Shown: positions 46,040-58,440, counted from the first letter of the stretch. The stretch is DNA of 64,000 nt from Phalacrocorax aristotelis (GCF_949628215.1 NW_027441311.1:110010-174009); one strand, 5' to 3'. Numbers and translations are program-made. The notes: generated by a model not told the origin, from the sequence alone.

Positions 46040-48255
46040 CACCGCGATGAAGAGGTAGATGAAGGGTTCTACAGGCAGCTGGCAGAACTCTCCCAATTGC
46101 TACCCCTTATTCCCGTGGGGGACCTGAACTACCAGATGTCTGCTGGGGAGACACCACAGCAGAGAGGAAACAGTCTAGGAGGCTCATGGACCGTGTGGAA
46201 GGTAACTTCCTGATGCAGCTGGTAAATGAGCCTACTGGGGAGGTGCCTCGACTGACCTGCTGTTTACACACAGAGAAGGACCGGTGGGAGATGCGGAGGT
46301 CGGAAGCCGTCTTGCGCCTAGCGACCGCAAAATGATAGAATTCCCAATGCTTAGCAAAATAAGGAAGGGGGACCAGCAAAACCTCTACTGTGGACTTGAG
46401 GAGGGCAACCTTTGGACTCTTCAGGATGCTGGTTGAGAGAGTCCCTTGGGATGAAGTCCTGAAGGGCTAAGGGGTCCTGGAAGCCTGGATGTTCTTCAAG
46501 AAGGAAGTCTGGAAGGTGCAGGAGTCGGTTGTCCCCATGTGCAGTGTGCTGGTTTTGGCTGAGAAGGGGTTAACTCTCTTCACTGCGGTGCCTGTGGTGG
46601 TCAGGGACCTTTCCAGCTTCCCGCACTCTGCCGTGTTGGCGGGGGGCCGGGGGGGTGGGCCCACGGCGGGGGCGGCTGACCCCGACTTGCCAATGGGATG
46701 CTCATCCCATAGCACGTGACACCATGACCCGTACATTAATGGGGGCAGCTGCGGTTGAGGGAGGCGCGGCGTCGGGTCGGCAGGCGGCGAGCGGCCGCGG
46801 CGCGGGCGGGTTGTTTAGGCGGTTCATCCACACCACCACCCCTCCAGGTTTGGTTTCACGCCTCTCCTTGTTTTCCTTTCCATTGCATTTTTGTTGTTGT
46901 TTTCTTATTTTAATTATTGAACTCTTCTTACCTCAACCCACAAACGTTACCCTTCTGATTCTCTCCTCCGTCCCACCGGTGGGGGAGCGAGCGAGCGACT
47001 GTGTGGGGCTGAGCTGCCGGCCAAACCACGACATGCCGTAAGACAGACCGGTGGGGAACGACAGGCCTGGGTGAATGGGGAGCTTTCGCTGTGACTCGGG
47101 GAGAGGAGAGCGGGAAGAAGAGTTTAGTGCTTTTGGAAGAATGGGTAGGCCAGTCAAGAAGGGTACAGGGAGCTCTTTAGGCCATGCAAAGAGCAAACCA
47201 GGAAGGCGAAAGCCCAGCTAGAACTCAACTGGCCACTGTTGTTAGAGGTAAACAAAACATGTTTTTACAAAAATGTTAACAACAGGCAGAGAGCCAAGGA
47301 GAATCTCCATCCTCTATTGGATGCAGGGGGAATGCTGCCGCTAAGGAAAAGGTTGAGGTACTTGAGGCCTTCTTGGCCTCAGTCTCTAGTAGCCAGGCTG
47401 TTTATCACCAGGGTAGTAATGGTTCACCTTCAGTGAGCTCACCAGGCATGTGCGGGATGACCAGGGGATCAGGCCCAGACACCGCAGGTTCTGCCTGACC
47501 AACCCAGTCTCCTTCTATGACCAGGTGACCCACCTAGCGGATGAGGGAAGGGCCGTGGATGTTATCTACCTGTACTTCAGTAAAGTCTTTGACACTCCCT
47601 CCCACAGCATTCTCCTGGAGACGCTGGTGGCTCCTAGCTTGGACGGGTGTGCTTTTTGCCGGGTACAAAACTGGCTGGATGGCTGAGCCCAAAGAGTAGT
47701 GGTGACAGAGGTTAAATCAAATTTGTGGCTGGTCATGAGCGTTGTTCCCCAGGGTTCACTTTTGGGACCAGCCTTGTTCCTTATCTTTATCAAGGATCTG
47801 AACAAGGGGACAGTGTGCCTTCAGTAAGTTTGCAGATGACACCAAGCTGGGCAGGAGAGTCAATCTGCTTGAGGACAGGAAGCCTCTGCATAGGGATGTG
47901 GACAGGCTGGGCCCATGGCATGAGGTCACCTCTATTAGGTTTAGCAAGGCTGAGTGCCGGGTCCTGTGCTGGGGTCACAACGACCCCACGCAATGCTACA
48001 GGCTTGGGGAAGAGCGGCTCGAAAAATGTGAGGCGGAGAAGGACCCGGGGGTGCCGGCTGACAGCCGGCTGAACGTGAGCCGGCGGTGCGCCTGGGTTGC
48101 CGAGGAGGCCGACAGCATCCTGCCTTGTATCAGGAAGCGTGGCCAGCAGGAGTAGGGGAGCGATCGTACCCTGGTACTCAGCACTGGCAAAGCTGCACCT
48201 CGAGTATCATGTTCCCTTTTGGGCCCCTCAGTACAAAAAGGACATCAAAAAGACA
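46040..48255 (+). mobile_element. Second CR1 LINE copy, split by a solo LTR
   Basis: 46040-46544 and 47039-48255 together match 40290-41990 of the first CR1. Continuity is exact once the LTR at 46545-47033 and its 5-bp duplication are removed. RT motifs at 47450-47686. The copy ends around 48255 without the CR1 3' tail. ORF2 is broken. Confidence 0.92.
46545..47033 (+). mobile_element. Solo LTR inserted in CR1 (489 bp)
   Basis: Begins TGTGCTGGTTTTGGCTGAG and ends CCAAACCACGACA. Flanked by TGCAG (46540-46544) and TGCCG (47034-47038), a 5-bp target duplication with one change. No coding region. It belongs to the same family as the truncated LTR at 48315, though the two share mainly their first 50 bp; its U3 looks internally rearranged. 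Confidence 0.9.
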
Positions 48256-48314
48256 AATGCTGTAACTCCAAACATTCCCCCCCCCTCCTTTTTCCCCCCA
48301 GCTTTATATACTGA

Positions 48315-48635
48315 TGTGCTGGTTTTGGCTGGGATAGAGTTAATTTTCTTCACCAGCTACGGCATAGTGCTGTGGTTTGGGTTTGGTACGAGAACAGTGC
48401 TGATGGCACATCGATGGTTTAGCGGTTGTTAAGTAGCGGCTCGGTGTCCCTAAGGAGTGCCTCTGCTAGTCGAGGACCACGTCAGCTCCCCGAGCTCTGC
48501 CAGGGGCACAAGCAGCCGGGAGGGGAGGGGGCACAGCCAAGGCAGCTGATCCAAGCTGACCAAAGGGGTATTCCATACCACCCGATGTGATGCCTGGTAT
48601 ATAAAGCTGGGGGAAGAAGGAGGAAGGGTGGCCCG
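48315..48635 (+). mobile_element. 5' part of an LTR of the same family
   Basis: TGTGCTGGTTTTGGCTGGGATAG start, TATATAAA box at 48598-48605 within GGTATATAAAGCTGGGGG, then truncation as GC-rich minisatellite begins. Confidence 0.88.
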
Positions 48636-48652
48636 CCACGTGTCCCCCCCCC

Positions 48653-48875
48653 AAGGCCGTCGCCAGGGGGCGGGGCCTGTCGCTAGGGGGCCGGAGGACT
48701 GCGGACCCATAGGGTGCACGTTCCACGGGACTGACGGACACTTCCAATGAGCTGGAGGACTTGTAGCCCATAGAGTGCGGATTGTGGAGGACTGACGGGC
48801 ACTCCAGGTGAGCTGGAGGACCGCCGGCCCATAGAGTGCCCGGTCCGGAGGACTGATGGACACTTCCGGGCGGCC
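48653..48875. repeat. 61-bp tandem repeat, about 3 copies, with a core related to the 27.5-kb VNTR
   Basis: Units begin GGAGGAC at 48693, 48754 and 48815. The preceding bases (48660-48690) carry GGCGGGGCCTGTCGCTA, the core of the 58-bp VNTR at 27482. Confidence 0.85.
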
Positions 48876-48879
48876 CTGG

Positions 48880-49420
48880 AGCGCGGTGGGCGCCCGGCCC
48901 GAGTGCCGGTGGCCGCTCTCGGTACGGGGCGGCCGTCGCCGAGAGGCCGCTCCGGGCGGCGGGGAGCCCGCCACAGCCCCGGCGGTGCTGGTTGGGCCTC
49001 CGGCCGCCGTTCTCTCGGACCCGGCGGTGGCCCGGCCACCGCGAGGGCGCTTCTCCGCGGGTGCCGGTGGCAGCGGCGGCCGCCCGCCCCCGAGCCCGGG
49101 GCGGTGTTCAGCGGGGGTCAGGCGCGAGCGGTGCCGAAGGCCGTACCGGGCCGCGGGGGCCGCCGGCCGGAGCGGCGCTGGGGAGGGAGATCTGGCAGTG
49201 CCCCCGAGGGGTCTGGGGCTGCCGGCCCCGTCGGCGGCCGCTCCCACGGCTCCGGTCGGGCTGGCCCCGTGTTTCAGGGGCCCGGTTGACTAATCTGCTG
49301 CTCCCGATCGCAGCGAGCGCCCGGAGAGGGTCCCGGTTCTCTGCGGCTGCAGGAAAAAAGAGACGGAGCGCCGGGGAGAGGGTGCCGTGGCAGGTAGGGG
49401 CGAGCCACAGCTTCGTGTTC
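48880..49420 (+). promoter_or_regulatory. CpG island, possible plus-strand first exon
   Basis: Dense CpG followed by a donor GTGGCAG|GTAGGG at 49392-49397. The sequence beyond is AT-rich, as expected for an intron start. No product was identified. Confidence 0.45.
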
Positions 49421-49559
49421 GGGGTTAGAAACCCGGTGAGGAGGACTCTTGCTGTTATTAAGCAAGTAGGAGGCGTTAACGATGCCCGGTTAGTGTCTAA
49501 ATGTTTCTAAAATTCAACTTGTGTACTACTCAAATTTAACTTGCACTGGTTTCACTTCT

Positions 49560-50265
49560 GTTTTAGCTCTACTTGGAAGTAACAAATACCGGTGGGCTGG
49601 GGGTGGGGGCATCGCTCCCCCAGAGTGGCTGTGGTCACATTCGGGTGGTTGTGCGCTTCGTGAGTTTTCTAATTTTATTTTAAATCTAAATCTTTCAGTG
49701 TTGTTAGTTCCTGCTGAGAATCGCCATTGCCTGTGAATTTTCTTCATACTTATATTTGAACACAGCCTTTATTTAATGGCTCACCTTTGTTTCTCTTTTA
49801 TTTAAAAAAAATCTAAAGCTCTGATTACTGTTTGGGTTCAAAGCAGGAGTTGTCGCTACTGCCTCTGAACTTACTTACGCTTCTGTTATAATTTAAGTGT
49901 TAGCCACTCCCGATTTAGCTTTCCCGTTCTATTGTCATTTTAAAGTCTAAAACTTTTGTGTTGTGATTGTGACCAGGAGTCATTAATGCCTGCTATTGAT
50001 TTAATAACGGCTGTATTTAGGTTTAGCTACTAATGACTCGTAGCTAGGTTTTTTTTAATTTATCGCTTAAAAAAAGGATTGCTAAATTATTTTTTTTTAA
50101 TTACAATACCGATTAGGAATACTGACTGCCTGGTTCCTTAAGTAATAGCTGCGATTAAATTTAGTCACGACTCATCCCTAAATAACATTTCCTTTTTTTA
50201 TTTGCGCTTTAACGTTTTAATCATCACTTTACTACTCACTGGGATTGACCAGTGCTTGTGATTTT
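49560..50265. repeat. Paralogous noncoding element, copy b (partner 25855-26490)
   Basis: Same order of phrases as copy a. The inverted repeat is GAGTCATTAAT (49977-49987) and ACTAATGACTC (50029-50039), one base changed, with the AACGGCTGTATTTAG loop motif kept. Confidence 0.7.
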
Positions 50266-51860
50266 ATTTTTTTTTTTTATACTACCTAGAGTTATTTCTC
50301 TACAGATATTAATCCCAATTAGTGCTCTCATAGTTCGCTGCTTGTAGCTTTATAATATACATTGGGAGGAATTGCTGACTGTAAAGTTTTGCATAATAGT
50401 CAGGGTCTGGGCATTATTTACTCATAAAGACTGTTGTCTTTAAGGACATTAAGTTTTTGTTCTAGATGTTTTAAAGTAAATAATAAGCAGTAACAATTAA
50501 AATAACAGAAACCAGGGACGTTGGAAATCCCAGGAAAAACAACAGAAGCACCTTGGTGTGACCAGAAGTTGGACAAGTGCTTTTGCCCAGCTCAGTTGCT
50601 CCAGGATTTTGCACTTCCAGTGTCCCACCAGTCCTTTTTTTGGGAGCCCCAAATCCCTGGAGGAACAAACGCGCGCGCGGCAGAGATACCACAGCACCAA
50701 ACTGCCGGCTGTGCCACAACCGGTGGCCACCCCAGACCATCGCTGCTGCGCTGACAGGAGCCCGAGTGCCTGCCACCCCCTCAGCCGACAGCACGTCCGA
50801 CAGAAGCCACGGAGGCAAAGGCGGGCTGCAGCGAGGACAGACGCATCGCAGCAGGTACAACGCGTAGCGCTGAAACAACACGCCAGGTCACACGCACGCC
50901 GCACAGAAATTTCACTGTGCGCGAGACACGCGGCCCTCCTTGGCGCCTTCGCGGCACCGTCGCCTCTGCCAGTGGGATTCCCAGGCGGAAAATGCACGAG
51001 CTCTGCCCGTTGCAGCGCGCCCTCGCCTTCCACACCTGCATGCAAAAACAGCTGCCCACCCGTCAGGCAACACCAGAAACCACAAAGCCCCTTGAATGAA
51101 TTTACAGTCGCACAAACCAGTTACACTTCACGGGCCGGCCCTCCTCTGCGCTGGGCGACTGCTTCACCTCCACGCAGCCTTCTGCAGCCAGGCCCGCAGC
51201 CGTCTCCCCACGGTCCGTCACTGCGTTACGTTATGGCAGAGCGGTCGGGACCGGGGTGGGGGAGGAAGAAAGGGGAAAAAAAAAAAAAAACCACAAAACA
51301 CAAAAAACAGTGGGGTGGGAACAAAAAAGCTCCCCTGGATGAGGACGTGCAGCAGCGCACCTCCTGCTCTGCTTGGGTTTGCAGCACACCGAGCGCCAAA
51401 TCAAGGAACGGACAACTGCTGGAGACGCCACTGCCCGCTCCTTGACTGCAGCTTTTTTTGTCGCACCAGCAACCGGACCAGGTTGGTAATTAAGCTTAAT
51501 TTTGCTGGGCAGAGCGCAAACCTTTCTTTAAATAGATATAAACAAGATTATATGAAGTTACATGGGAAAGTAGTTCATTAAAAGTAGTACTGACGTTACC
51601 CGCTGAAGTGACATGCTTTAGTTTTCTGTCTGAAAAAGACACGGTGCTGTTGCTGTTCGTGTCTGTCAAGGCTACACACGCTGCTGAACTGGTATCAGCA
51701 CTGCCGTTGGACAGGACGGGCTGCCAGAGCAGAATTAGATCCTGTAAGAATCCTCCTCTGAAATAGCCCCAGCTGCAGAGTGAATTATTCTCTGTAGATC
51801 ACCACCAGCAGCTCCCAGTCACTCTGAGATGGTCTCTCCAGCTGACTCCCAGCTGGGTCC
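50266..51860. other. Unidentified DNA
   Basis: AT-rich to 50500, then CpG-rich (50640-51060) and mixed. A 15-base A-run near 51276-51290. Open frames on both strands lack recognisable domains. Confidence 0.45.
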
Positions 51861-53042
51861 TAAAGGATGGAAACCACAAGAGTAGGGCTGAAACAAAAAA
51901 ACAAACAAACAAAAAAACACCACACCAGAAACTGTACTGAGCGCTGTAACTCGCAGTCGGGCGGCTGGAACAGCAATAAAGGACAAAACAAAGTGCTGTG
52001 GGAGGGGTGTCGAGGGGCCAGAGAGGACCTGGGGTGCTCAGAGCAGAGCACAGCTTGTCCTCAGGGAATCCTGGCTGGTGGTGAGGAGCAGCAGGTGCTC
52101 TGGGGTCAGCGAGGCCGTGGGGAGGGTGCTTGGGGAGCTGGGGGGCAGGGGGTGCAAAGTGGGCTGCTGAGCCAAAAAGGTCCTCGGTGGGGGCACAGGG
52201 AGAGAAGGAGGGGGTCCTTGGGGGAGCGCGCCTGCCCTGCAGAGAGCCCCAGACCCTCCGGGGTGCCCTGGACGCTGGTGTGGAGGAAGGGAGCTGGGGG
52301 GTGGCCGTGGTACTGCAGGACAGGAGGGCCGAGGTGCTGGGGCAGTGGGAGCTGGGGTGGGGGGGTCCTGGCATGGGATGGGGTGAGGGGGTGTGGGCGG
52401 CAGGATGGCTCCAGGGTGCTGCCTCCTGGAACACTGGGTCCGGCTGCCCCTCCCCGGCCCCACCGCTTGCTCCAGCCTCTTCCTCTGCCACCCGCCCATC
52501 TAGCCAGGCTACCCCCACCCAGTGGTCCTGGGGGGTCCCCGCTCCCATGGAGAGTGGCAGGACCCTTGGTGATTCAGGGTGGGCAGGGACACCCATGCCA
52601 TGCTGGGACAGTGGGACTGTGAAAGTTAGGGGGCCCCTGCCCCATGCCCCCTCCTGCAGCCCCCGTGCCCCTCCATGGAGGGGTGCTGAGGCCAGGGGTC
52701 CTCAGGCTGTCCCAAGACCCTTCCATGGGTGGGGTGGGGTTTCTGTGCCCCCAGTGCCCACAGACCCTTCCTCCCCCTGCCTGGCGCAGCCTCGGGCAGG
52801 TTTTAGGGGCAAAGTCGTTTCTGCAAACCCCTGTTGCCCACCGGCCCCCTCACTGTGCTCCAGACTGTCGACCCCTGTTGAGGTCCAGGCAGAAATGGTG
52901 GCGAGAGCCGCCAGCGGATGTGGTCTCTGCCGGACCCTGTGTCAGGGGTCTGCGCTGCTGCCAGACCCCCAGCCCCGAAGCTGCTTGTCCTGGGCAAGCC
53001 CACCCCCCGCCCCAATTTCTCTTCTCCTCTTCTCCTCCCCAG
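51861..53042. other. GC-rich upstream region of zinc-finger gene A
   Basis: Long open frames on both strands result from the composition. A 5' UTR exon of gene A may lie here but I cannot place it. Confidence 0.4.
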
Positions 53043-53066
53043 GGGACAGAGGGCTCCCAGCCCCAC

Positions 53067-54255
53067 ATGGACCCAGGCACCTGTGGCTCCGAGGCAGGAG
53101 CGAGCCAGGGAGACGCCAGGGCAGGTACCGGGACGGGATGGGGCTGGGCTCAACATTGGGCTCACTGCTTGTCCCTGCAGCTGGGGGCAGAGGGCGGCAG
53201 GGTCAACACCCAAGGCCAGGATGGGGCTACTGCAGGCTGTGTTGGCACCCCCTTCCCGTTGTGTTCCTGCCCTCCCGAGCGCTGCCTCCCCATCGCCCGT
53301 CTCCCCGGCAGGTGACGGGCAGGAAGAGAGCCCGGAGAGGAGGGGCATGTCCCCTGGGCAGGAGACAGCGCGGGAGCGTGGTGGTGGTGCCAGGGTGGCG
53401 CGGTCGCACCCCAACACCTGCGAGGCGTGCGGGAAGAGCTTCAGCCTGCGCTCCAACCTGCTGACCCACCGCCGCAGCCACCTGGGTGAGCGGCCCTACG
53501 CCTGCCCTGAGTGCGGGCGCTGCTTCGGGCAGAGCTCCCACCTCCTCACCCACCAGCGGCTGCACACCGGCGAGCGGCCCTACCGCTGCCGTGACTGCGG
53601 CCGCAGCTTCAATGTCAACTCGGACCTGGTGAAGCACCGGCGGACGCACACCGGCGAGCGGCCCTACCCCTGCCCCGAGTGCGGGCGCCGCTTCGGCAGC
53701 AGCTCCAACCTCACCCGGCACCAGCGGCTGCACACGGGCGAGCGGCCCTACCGCTGCCCCGACTGCAGTGAAAGCTTCCGGGACTGCCCCTCGCTCACCA
53801 TCCACCGCCGCGCCCACACCGGCGAGCGGCCCTACCCCTGCCCAGCGTGCGGCAAGGCCTTTGCCGACAACTCGCTGCTGGCCAAGCACCAGCGCACGCA
53901 CCGCGCCGAGAAGTCCTTCACCTGCCCTGACTGTGGCAAGAGCTTCTCCACCAGCTCCTACCTACTGCGACACCGGCGCACCCACCTGCCCGAGAAGCCG
54001 TACCGCTGCGGGGAGTGCGGCCGGGGCTACAGCCAGTTTGCCCACCTCACCACCCACCAGCGGGTGCACACGGGCGAGCGGCCCTACGTCTGCCCCGAGT
54101 GCCGCAAGAGCTTCACCACCAGCTCGGCGCTCACCAAGCACAAGCGCATCCACACCGGCGAGCGGCCCTACGTCTGCCCTGACTGCGGCAAGAGCTTCAC
54201 CCAGAGTTCCAACGTCATCACCCACTGGCGCCTGCAGCACGGCAAGTCCCTCTGA
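53067..54255 (+). CDS. C2H2 zinc-finger protein A (10 fingers), two coding exons
   Basis: Nuclear DNA-binding protein of the tandem C2H2 class; target unknown. Exon 1 follows a CTCCTCCCCAG acceptor (exon from 53043), starts ATG at 53067 and ends at 53124 before GTACCG. Exon 2 runs from 53312 (after CTCCCCGGCAG) to the TGA at 54253-54255. The exons join in phase, predicting 333 residues. Residues 1-55 are low-complexity with no KRAB, SCAN or BTB domain visible. Ten fingers fill about residues 56-330 with TGERPY-type linkers. Finger 5 has SESF for GKSF and finger 6 is followed by an altered HRAEKSF linker. Finger 10 has four residues between its histidines. AATAAA follows 74 bp after the stop. 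Earlier noncoding exons are not located. The finger exon is secure; the first exon is inferred from splice phase. Confidence 0.88.
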
Positions 54256-54328
54256 TGGCCCCAGCCGTGCTGCCCCTTCGCCAGTACCGGCATCCCCCAC
54301 CGCGAGGTTTTTCTGCGTGGCGATCGGC

Positions 54329-54334
54329 AATAAA
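54329..54334 (+). terminator. Polyadenylation signal of gene A
   Basis: Canonical AATAAA about 75 bp after the stop codon of zinc-finger gene A, giving a short 3' UTR. Confidence 0.75.
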
Positions 54335-55240
54335 ATCTGCCATCCTGCAGCAGCGGCCACTGGCGCGGCTGGGACGGGAAGGCGGGGCTGGATCTGAGGC
54401 AAAGTGCCGCTGGCACTGAGGGGCCCCCGGAGTCTTGTCGAACCCCACCTCGCTTCAGAGCCCCCCCGCTGTCGGGTGGTAGCTGCCCCAGACAGCCCCC
54501 AGCCCAGAAGCTGCCGTGGATGAGCGGCTCCTATTGTTTCACAGGTGGGGTAACTGAGGTGGGGAAAAGCAAAGGAATCGGGTGGTTTTCACCCAAAAGG
54601 GTGGATGCAGATGCCGTGGCACAATGCGGCGCTCTGAGTTTTGGGTTTCGGAGGCATCTTCCAGCTCGTCACTGACCCACACAGCTCCTGCTGTGTCTTT
54701 TTGAGGCTGAACTGGGGCCCTTTGGGACCTGTGGAGCTTTACCGTGCAGCTTGGGGAGGTGGATGAGCCAGAGGAGAGGGGGGAAGCCGCAGGGGTGGGG
54801 ATTCACTGGTCCTGCCAGGGACGCAGCAAGCACCCACGGGTCTCCCAGAGCCTGGCAAAGCCATCTGCCACATGGAGGACAGGAGGTGATGGGTGTGAAC
54901 TGGAAGAGGACGGGTTCCCCCTGGCTACCAGCAGCTTTTCCCTGAGGACAGCTGAGTGGGGCAGCTGCACCGTCCCCATCTGTGGAGCTCGTCCAGAGCA
55001 GGCTGGATAAAGCCCCGAGGAAGCGGCTCTGGCCCTGCCTGCAGCAGCAGGACCTCAGCTGGAGGAGGGTGGGTTGGAGGCCGAGCTCCCAGGTCCCTCC
55101 AGAGCCAGGTTGTGGTGGGACCCCGCCATTCCCCAGGCTGTTGTTTGCAGGTGTGGGGGCATGGAGGGGACTTGTTCCCCCTTTGCCCACCCCTTGCTGT
55201 CACCCTGCGGAGCCGGGACTGCCCCGGGGACAGGGCTGGG
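54335..55240. other. Intergenic DNA between zinc-finger genes A and B
   Basis: No gene recognised. GC content rises toward the CpG island at 55240. Confidence 0.5.
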
Positions 55241-55690
55241 ATAAGGGTGGGGATGGGAGGGGGGCCGGGGCCGGGCAGGGCCAGCCCGCCGCTCCCACCG
55301 TCTCCCCCCGGCCCCGCACCAGCGGTCCCCACCGGGGTGCGGAGGGGGGCCGCCGCCGCTCCGCGCCTCCCCGGTCACCGCGGCGGAGGCTGAACTTCCT
55401 GGGTCACCGGCGGCTCCTCCATCCGGGAGCCGGGCGGAGCCGCCGCGGGGCCGGCGGCGGCGGCGGCGGCGCTTCCCCGAGCGGCCCGGGGCGGGGGCGG
55501 GGGGGGGGGGGGGGGGCGGTGCCCCGCGGCCGCCGGAGCATCGCTCCGCCGGGCTCTGCCCCCGCCGCGTCCGCGGGTCCCGGGGTGCCGGGGGTCCCTC
55601 CGCCGAGCCGGGGAGGGGTTGCCCGAGCCGGCGGGTGCCCCACTCCGCTGCCCGAATCCCCACCGCGGGATGGGGGGACCCTGCTAGCGG
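55240..55690 (+). promoter_or_regulatory. CpG-island promoter of gene B, with G18 run
   Basis: Dense CpG. GAACTTCCTGGGTCA at 55392-55406 contains an ETS-type core and is identical in the promoters of C and D. A run of 18 Gs (55499-55516) in a G-rich tract could form a G-quadruplex. Transcription probably starts near 55.39 kb, judging from the parallel position upstream of genes C and D. Confidence 0.65.
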
Positions 55691-55848
55691 GCCCCAGTAT
55701 CTGCTTGGAAAGCCACCGAGGCCCGGTTAGTGAGGACAGCGGCGAGAGCAGGGGACACAGCTGCTCCGTGCGGGGGTGGGGGGGGCACCCCTGAACCCTC
55801 TTTCCCTCTCTTGCAGGTGCCGCCGGGCTTTGAAGCGGCGTCGGCGAC

Positions 55849-57823
55849 ATGCAGGAGAGCTACGAGTCCCTGCTCCTGCTGGGTAAGGCTGGCGTCCTCG
55901 CCCGCTCCCGCGCCCCGCGGTGTGCGGCCGCCCGCCCCGCCACGCACCGGGCTTCGCTGCCAAAAAATAATCCCTTGCCAAAGAAGACGCATCCTGCGGG
56001 CACGGCGAGAACAAAAGCCGTCCCCGCCATGCGTCGGTGCAGCTGGCACCGCGGGGTTGGGCACCTGCCTTCGGCGCTGCAAGGCCTCTCGGTGCAACGC
56101 GGCACGTGCTTTTTAGCTGGCGGGCGCAGGGAGGGGAAAGGAAGTGCAATTTTTGTGGGAGTTTGTGTTTTTTAAGGCATTGGGTGCAGAGAAATGCAGT
56201 GCTGGGATGGCACATCCCTCCTCGGAAGATGGGAGATGCCAGAAGCGAGGTTACCTGCCAAGCAGGCGCAAACTGTGGGCTGGAAATGCCTTGTATCGCC
56301 TTTCTCTCCCAGCTGCTTGCCTGAATGCAAAATGCCGTATCTCCTTTAAAAAGTGTATATACAGTGTTCAATAAACCCCACTTATCAGCCCTGTAACAAA
56401 CCTGGTGTCTTCTTTCCCCCTTTTTCTGGAGCAGACTTCCCGATTCCCAAGCCCAACGTCATCTCCCGGCTGGAGCTGGAGGAAGAGCTCGGGGTGCCAG
56501 ACCCGAATGACACCAAGGAATGGGAGATCCTCAGGGTGGCCCCCACAGGTGAGCCAGGACCCCACCCTGAATGGGCCGGAGGTTTTAGCGACAGCCCCGT
56601 GGCAGCCCCTGCTCCTCCGTCTCAGGGAGTGTCCCAAGCTGGCAGGTATCCGGGGCTCTGTGGAGCCACCGGGCTGGGGTCAGGAAGAGTTTCTTGCCCT
56701 CTGTTCAGGGATCAGCCTTTGGCAGCTGTCCACCTGAATTCTTCAGGCTCCCCCTCTTTCCCCTGGGAGCCGGGAATCACTCCTGTCAGCGTTGTCTCTC
56801 TCTGCCCCAGCAGATGACGGTACAGGGAGCGAGAACGAGGAGGAGGCTCCTGAACCAGATGGCCCCGAGCTGGCAGAGCTGGATGTCATCCTGTCCCGGG
56901 GGACTGAGCAGGGCATCCCCCAGAGCCCTCTGCTTGGGGACGCCTGCCAGAGCCACTGTGGCCCGCCCTGGGACCCACGGAACACCCCCGAGGAGCGGCC
57001 AGCACGGCCCCCCTGCAGTGGGACGACAGCCAGCAGCCGAGGGGGGCGGCGGGCACGGCGGGGCAACATGCCGAAAAGCTGTGGGCACTGCGAGAAGACC
57101 TTCTCCCGGCGGTCGGAGCTGCTGATCCACCAGCGGCTGCACACAGGGGAGAAGCCCTACAAGTGCCTGGACTGTGGGAAGAGCTTCACCCGCAGCTCAA
57201 ACCGCAATGCCCACCAGCGAATCCACAGCGGGGACAGGCCCTACAAGTGCCCCGACTGTGGGAAGAGCTTCAGCCAGAGCTCAGACCTGGCGAAGCACCA
57301 GCGGTTACACGGTGGTGAGCGGCCCTATGCCTGCACCAAGTGCGGAAAGAGCTTCAGCTGGAGCTCAGACCTCGTCGTTCACCAGCGCATCCACACCGGC
57401 GAGCGGCCCTACAAGTGCCCCCAGTGCGGGAAGACCTTCAACCGCAGCTCCAACCTGAACACGCACCAGCGGACCCACCTGGGCGAGCGGCCCTACAAGT
57501 GCGCCGACTGCGGCAAGAGCTTCAGCTACAGCTCGGCCTTTCTCAAGCACCAGCGCACCCACACCGGGGAGAAGCCCTACCAGTGTGCCGGCTGTGGGAA
57601 GAGCTTCTTCGAGAGCTCGGCCCTGATCCGGCACCAGCGCATCCACACCGGGGAGACCCCCTACCAGTGCCCCCACTGCGGCAAGAGCTTCAAGCAGAGC
57701 TCGTCCCTCATCACCCATCTGCGCACCCACACCGGGGAGAAGCCCTACAAGTGCGGTGACTGCGGCAAGAGCTTCATTGTCAGCTCAGCCCTCATCAGGC
57801 ATCAGCGCATCCACCTGGGATAG
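55849..57823 (+). CDS. C2H2 zinc-finger protein B with KRAB B box and truncated A box (9 fingers)
   Basis: Three coding exons join in phase: 55849-55882 (exon from 55817, after CTCTTGCAG, ending CTGG|GTAAGG), 56435-56548 (after TCTGGAGCAG, ending ACAG|GTGAGC) and 56814-57823 (TAG stop), predicting 385 residues. Exon 1 encodes [11 protein letters not shown], the tail of a KRAB A box; the rest of the A box is absent. Exon 2 is a clear KRAB B box ([13 protein letters not shown] near its start). Exon 3 begins with an acidic stretch, then nine well-formed fingers from about residue 137 with TGEKPY/TGERPY linkers. KRAB-zinc-finger proteins normally silence chromatin through TRIM28, which contacts the A box, so this protein may not recruit it. 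Several fingers resemble those of gene C. An upstream start cannot be excluded. Confidence 0.88.
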
Positions 57824-58434
57824 GAGCCCACCACTGCTCCGCCTCCAGGCGTCCAACCCCACCGCACTGGGGGGGTCCAAGCCAGACAGAGCTAGAGGCG
57901 GCTTGAGGGTACCAATGGGCTTCAGTCAGTGGGGATGGACACAAGGGAACATTTCACCTCTCCTGTGTGGATCAGGGATGCGGCACTGCCACCAGCTGCC
58001 TGCGGGAACTCCTGGACCCTGTCCCAGCCAGAGGTGTGGGAAGCCCACGCCGGGCGGGCAGCCCTGGCTCGCTCCTGGCTCAGGGCTGAGGGCTCGGGAC
58101 GGCCCGGGCCGCCTTTGCGCTGCGCTGTGTCCATGTTGTGGCTGTTGTGTAAACGGGGCCAAGCCTTTTACCTGCCGGTGTCTCGCCATGGGGTTCAAGG
58201 GAGGAAAGGGGAGGGGGGGATTGCAAAGCACAACCCAAGGCATGGGCTTGCTCGCAAGGCGTGCTCCTCCCTGCGTGAGCACGAAGGGTCCTGTAAGCCA
58301 TTAAGCGGGCAACGGCCCTGCCCGAGCAGGGCTGTCGCAGCAGCTCGGCCGACGCCGCTGGCAAGACAAGCTCAGCGTGAGCCTGGGCTCAGCATGGCGG
58401 GGCGCGCAATCCCTCTCCTTTCCCTGCCTGCTGT

Positions 58435-58440
58435 AGTAAA
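58435..58440 (+). terminator. Possible variant polyadenylation signal (AGTAAA)
   Basis: AGTAAA followed by a G/T-rich stretch, about 610 bp after the stop of gene B. The same hexamer is at 61852-61857 after gene C. A variant signal, so tentative. Confidence 0.4.

Noticed and set aside
51867-52622. Long open frames on both strands upstream of zinc-finger gene A
   Set aside because: No domain on either strand; typical of GC-rich sequence, and no splice evidence links them to gene A.
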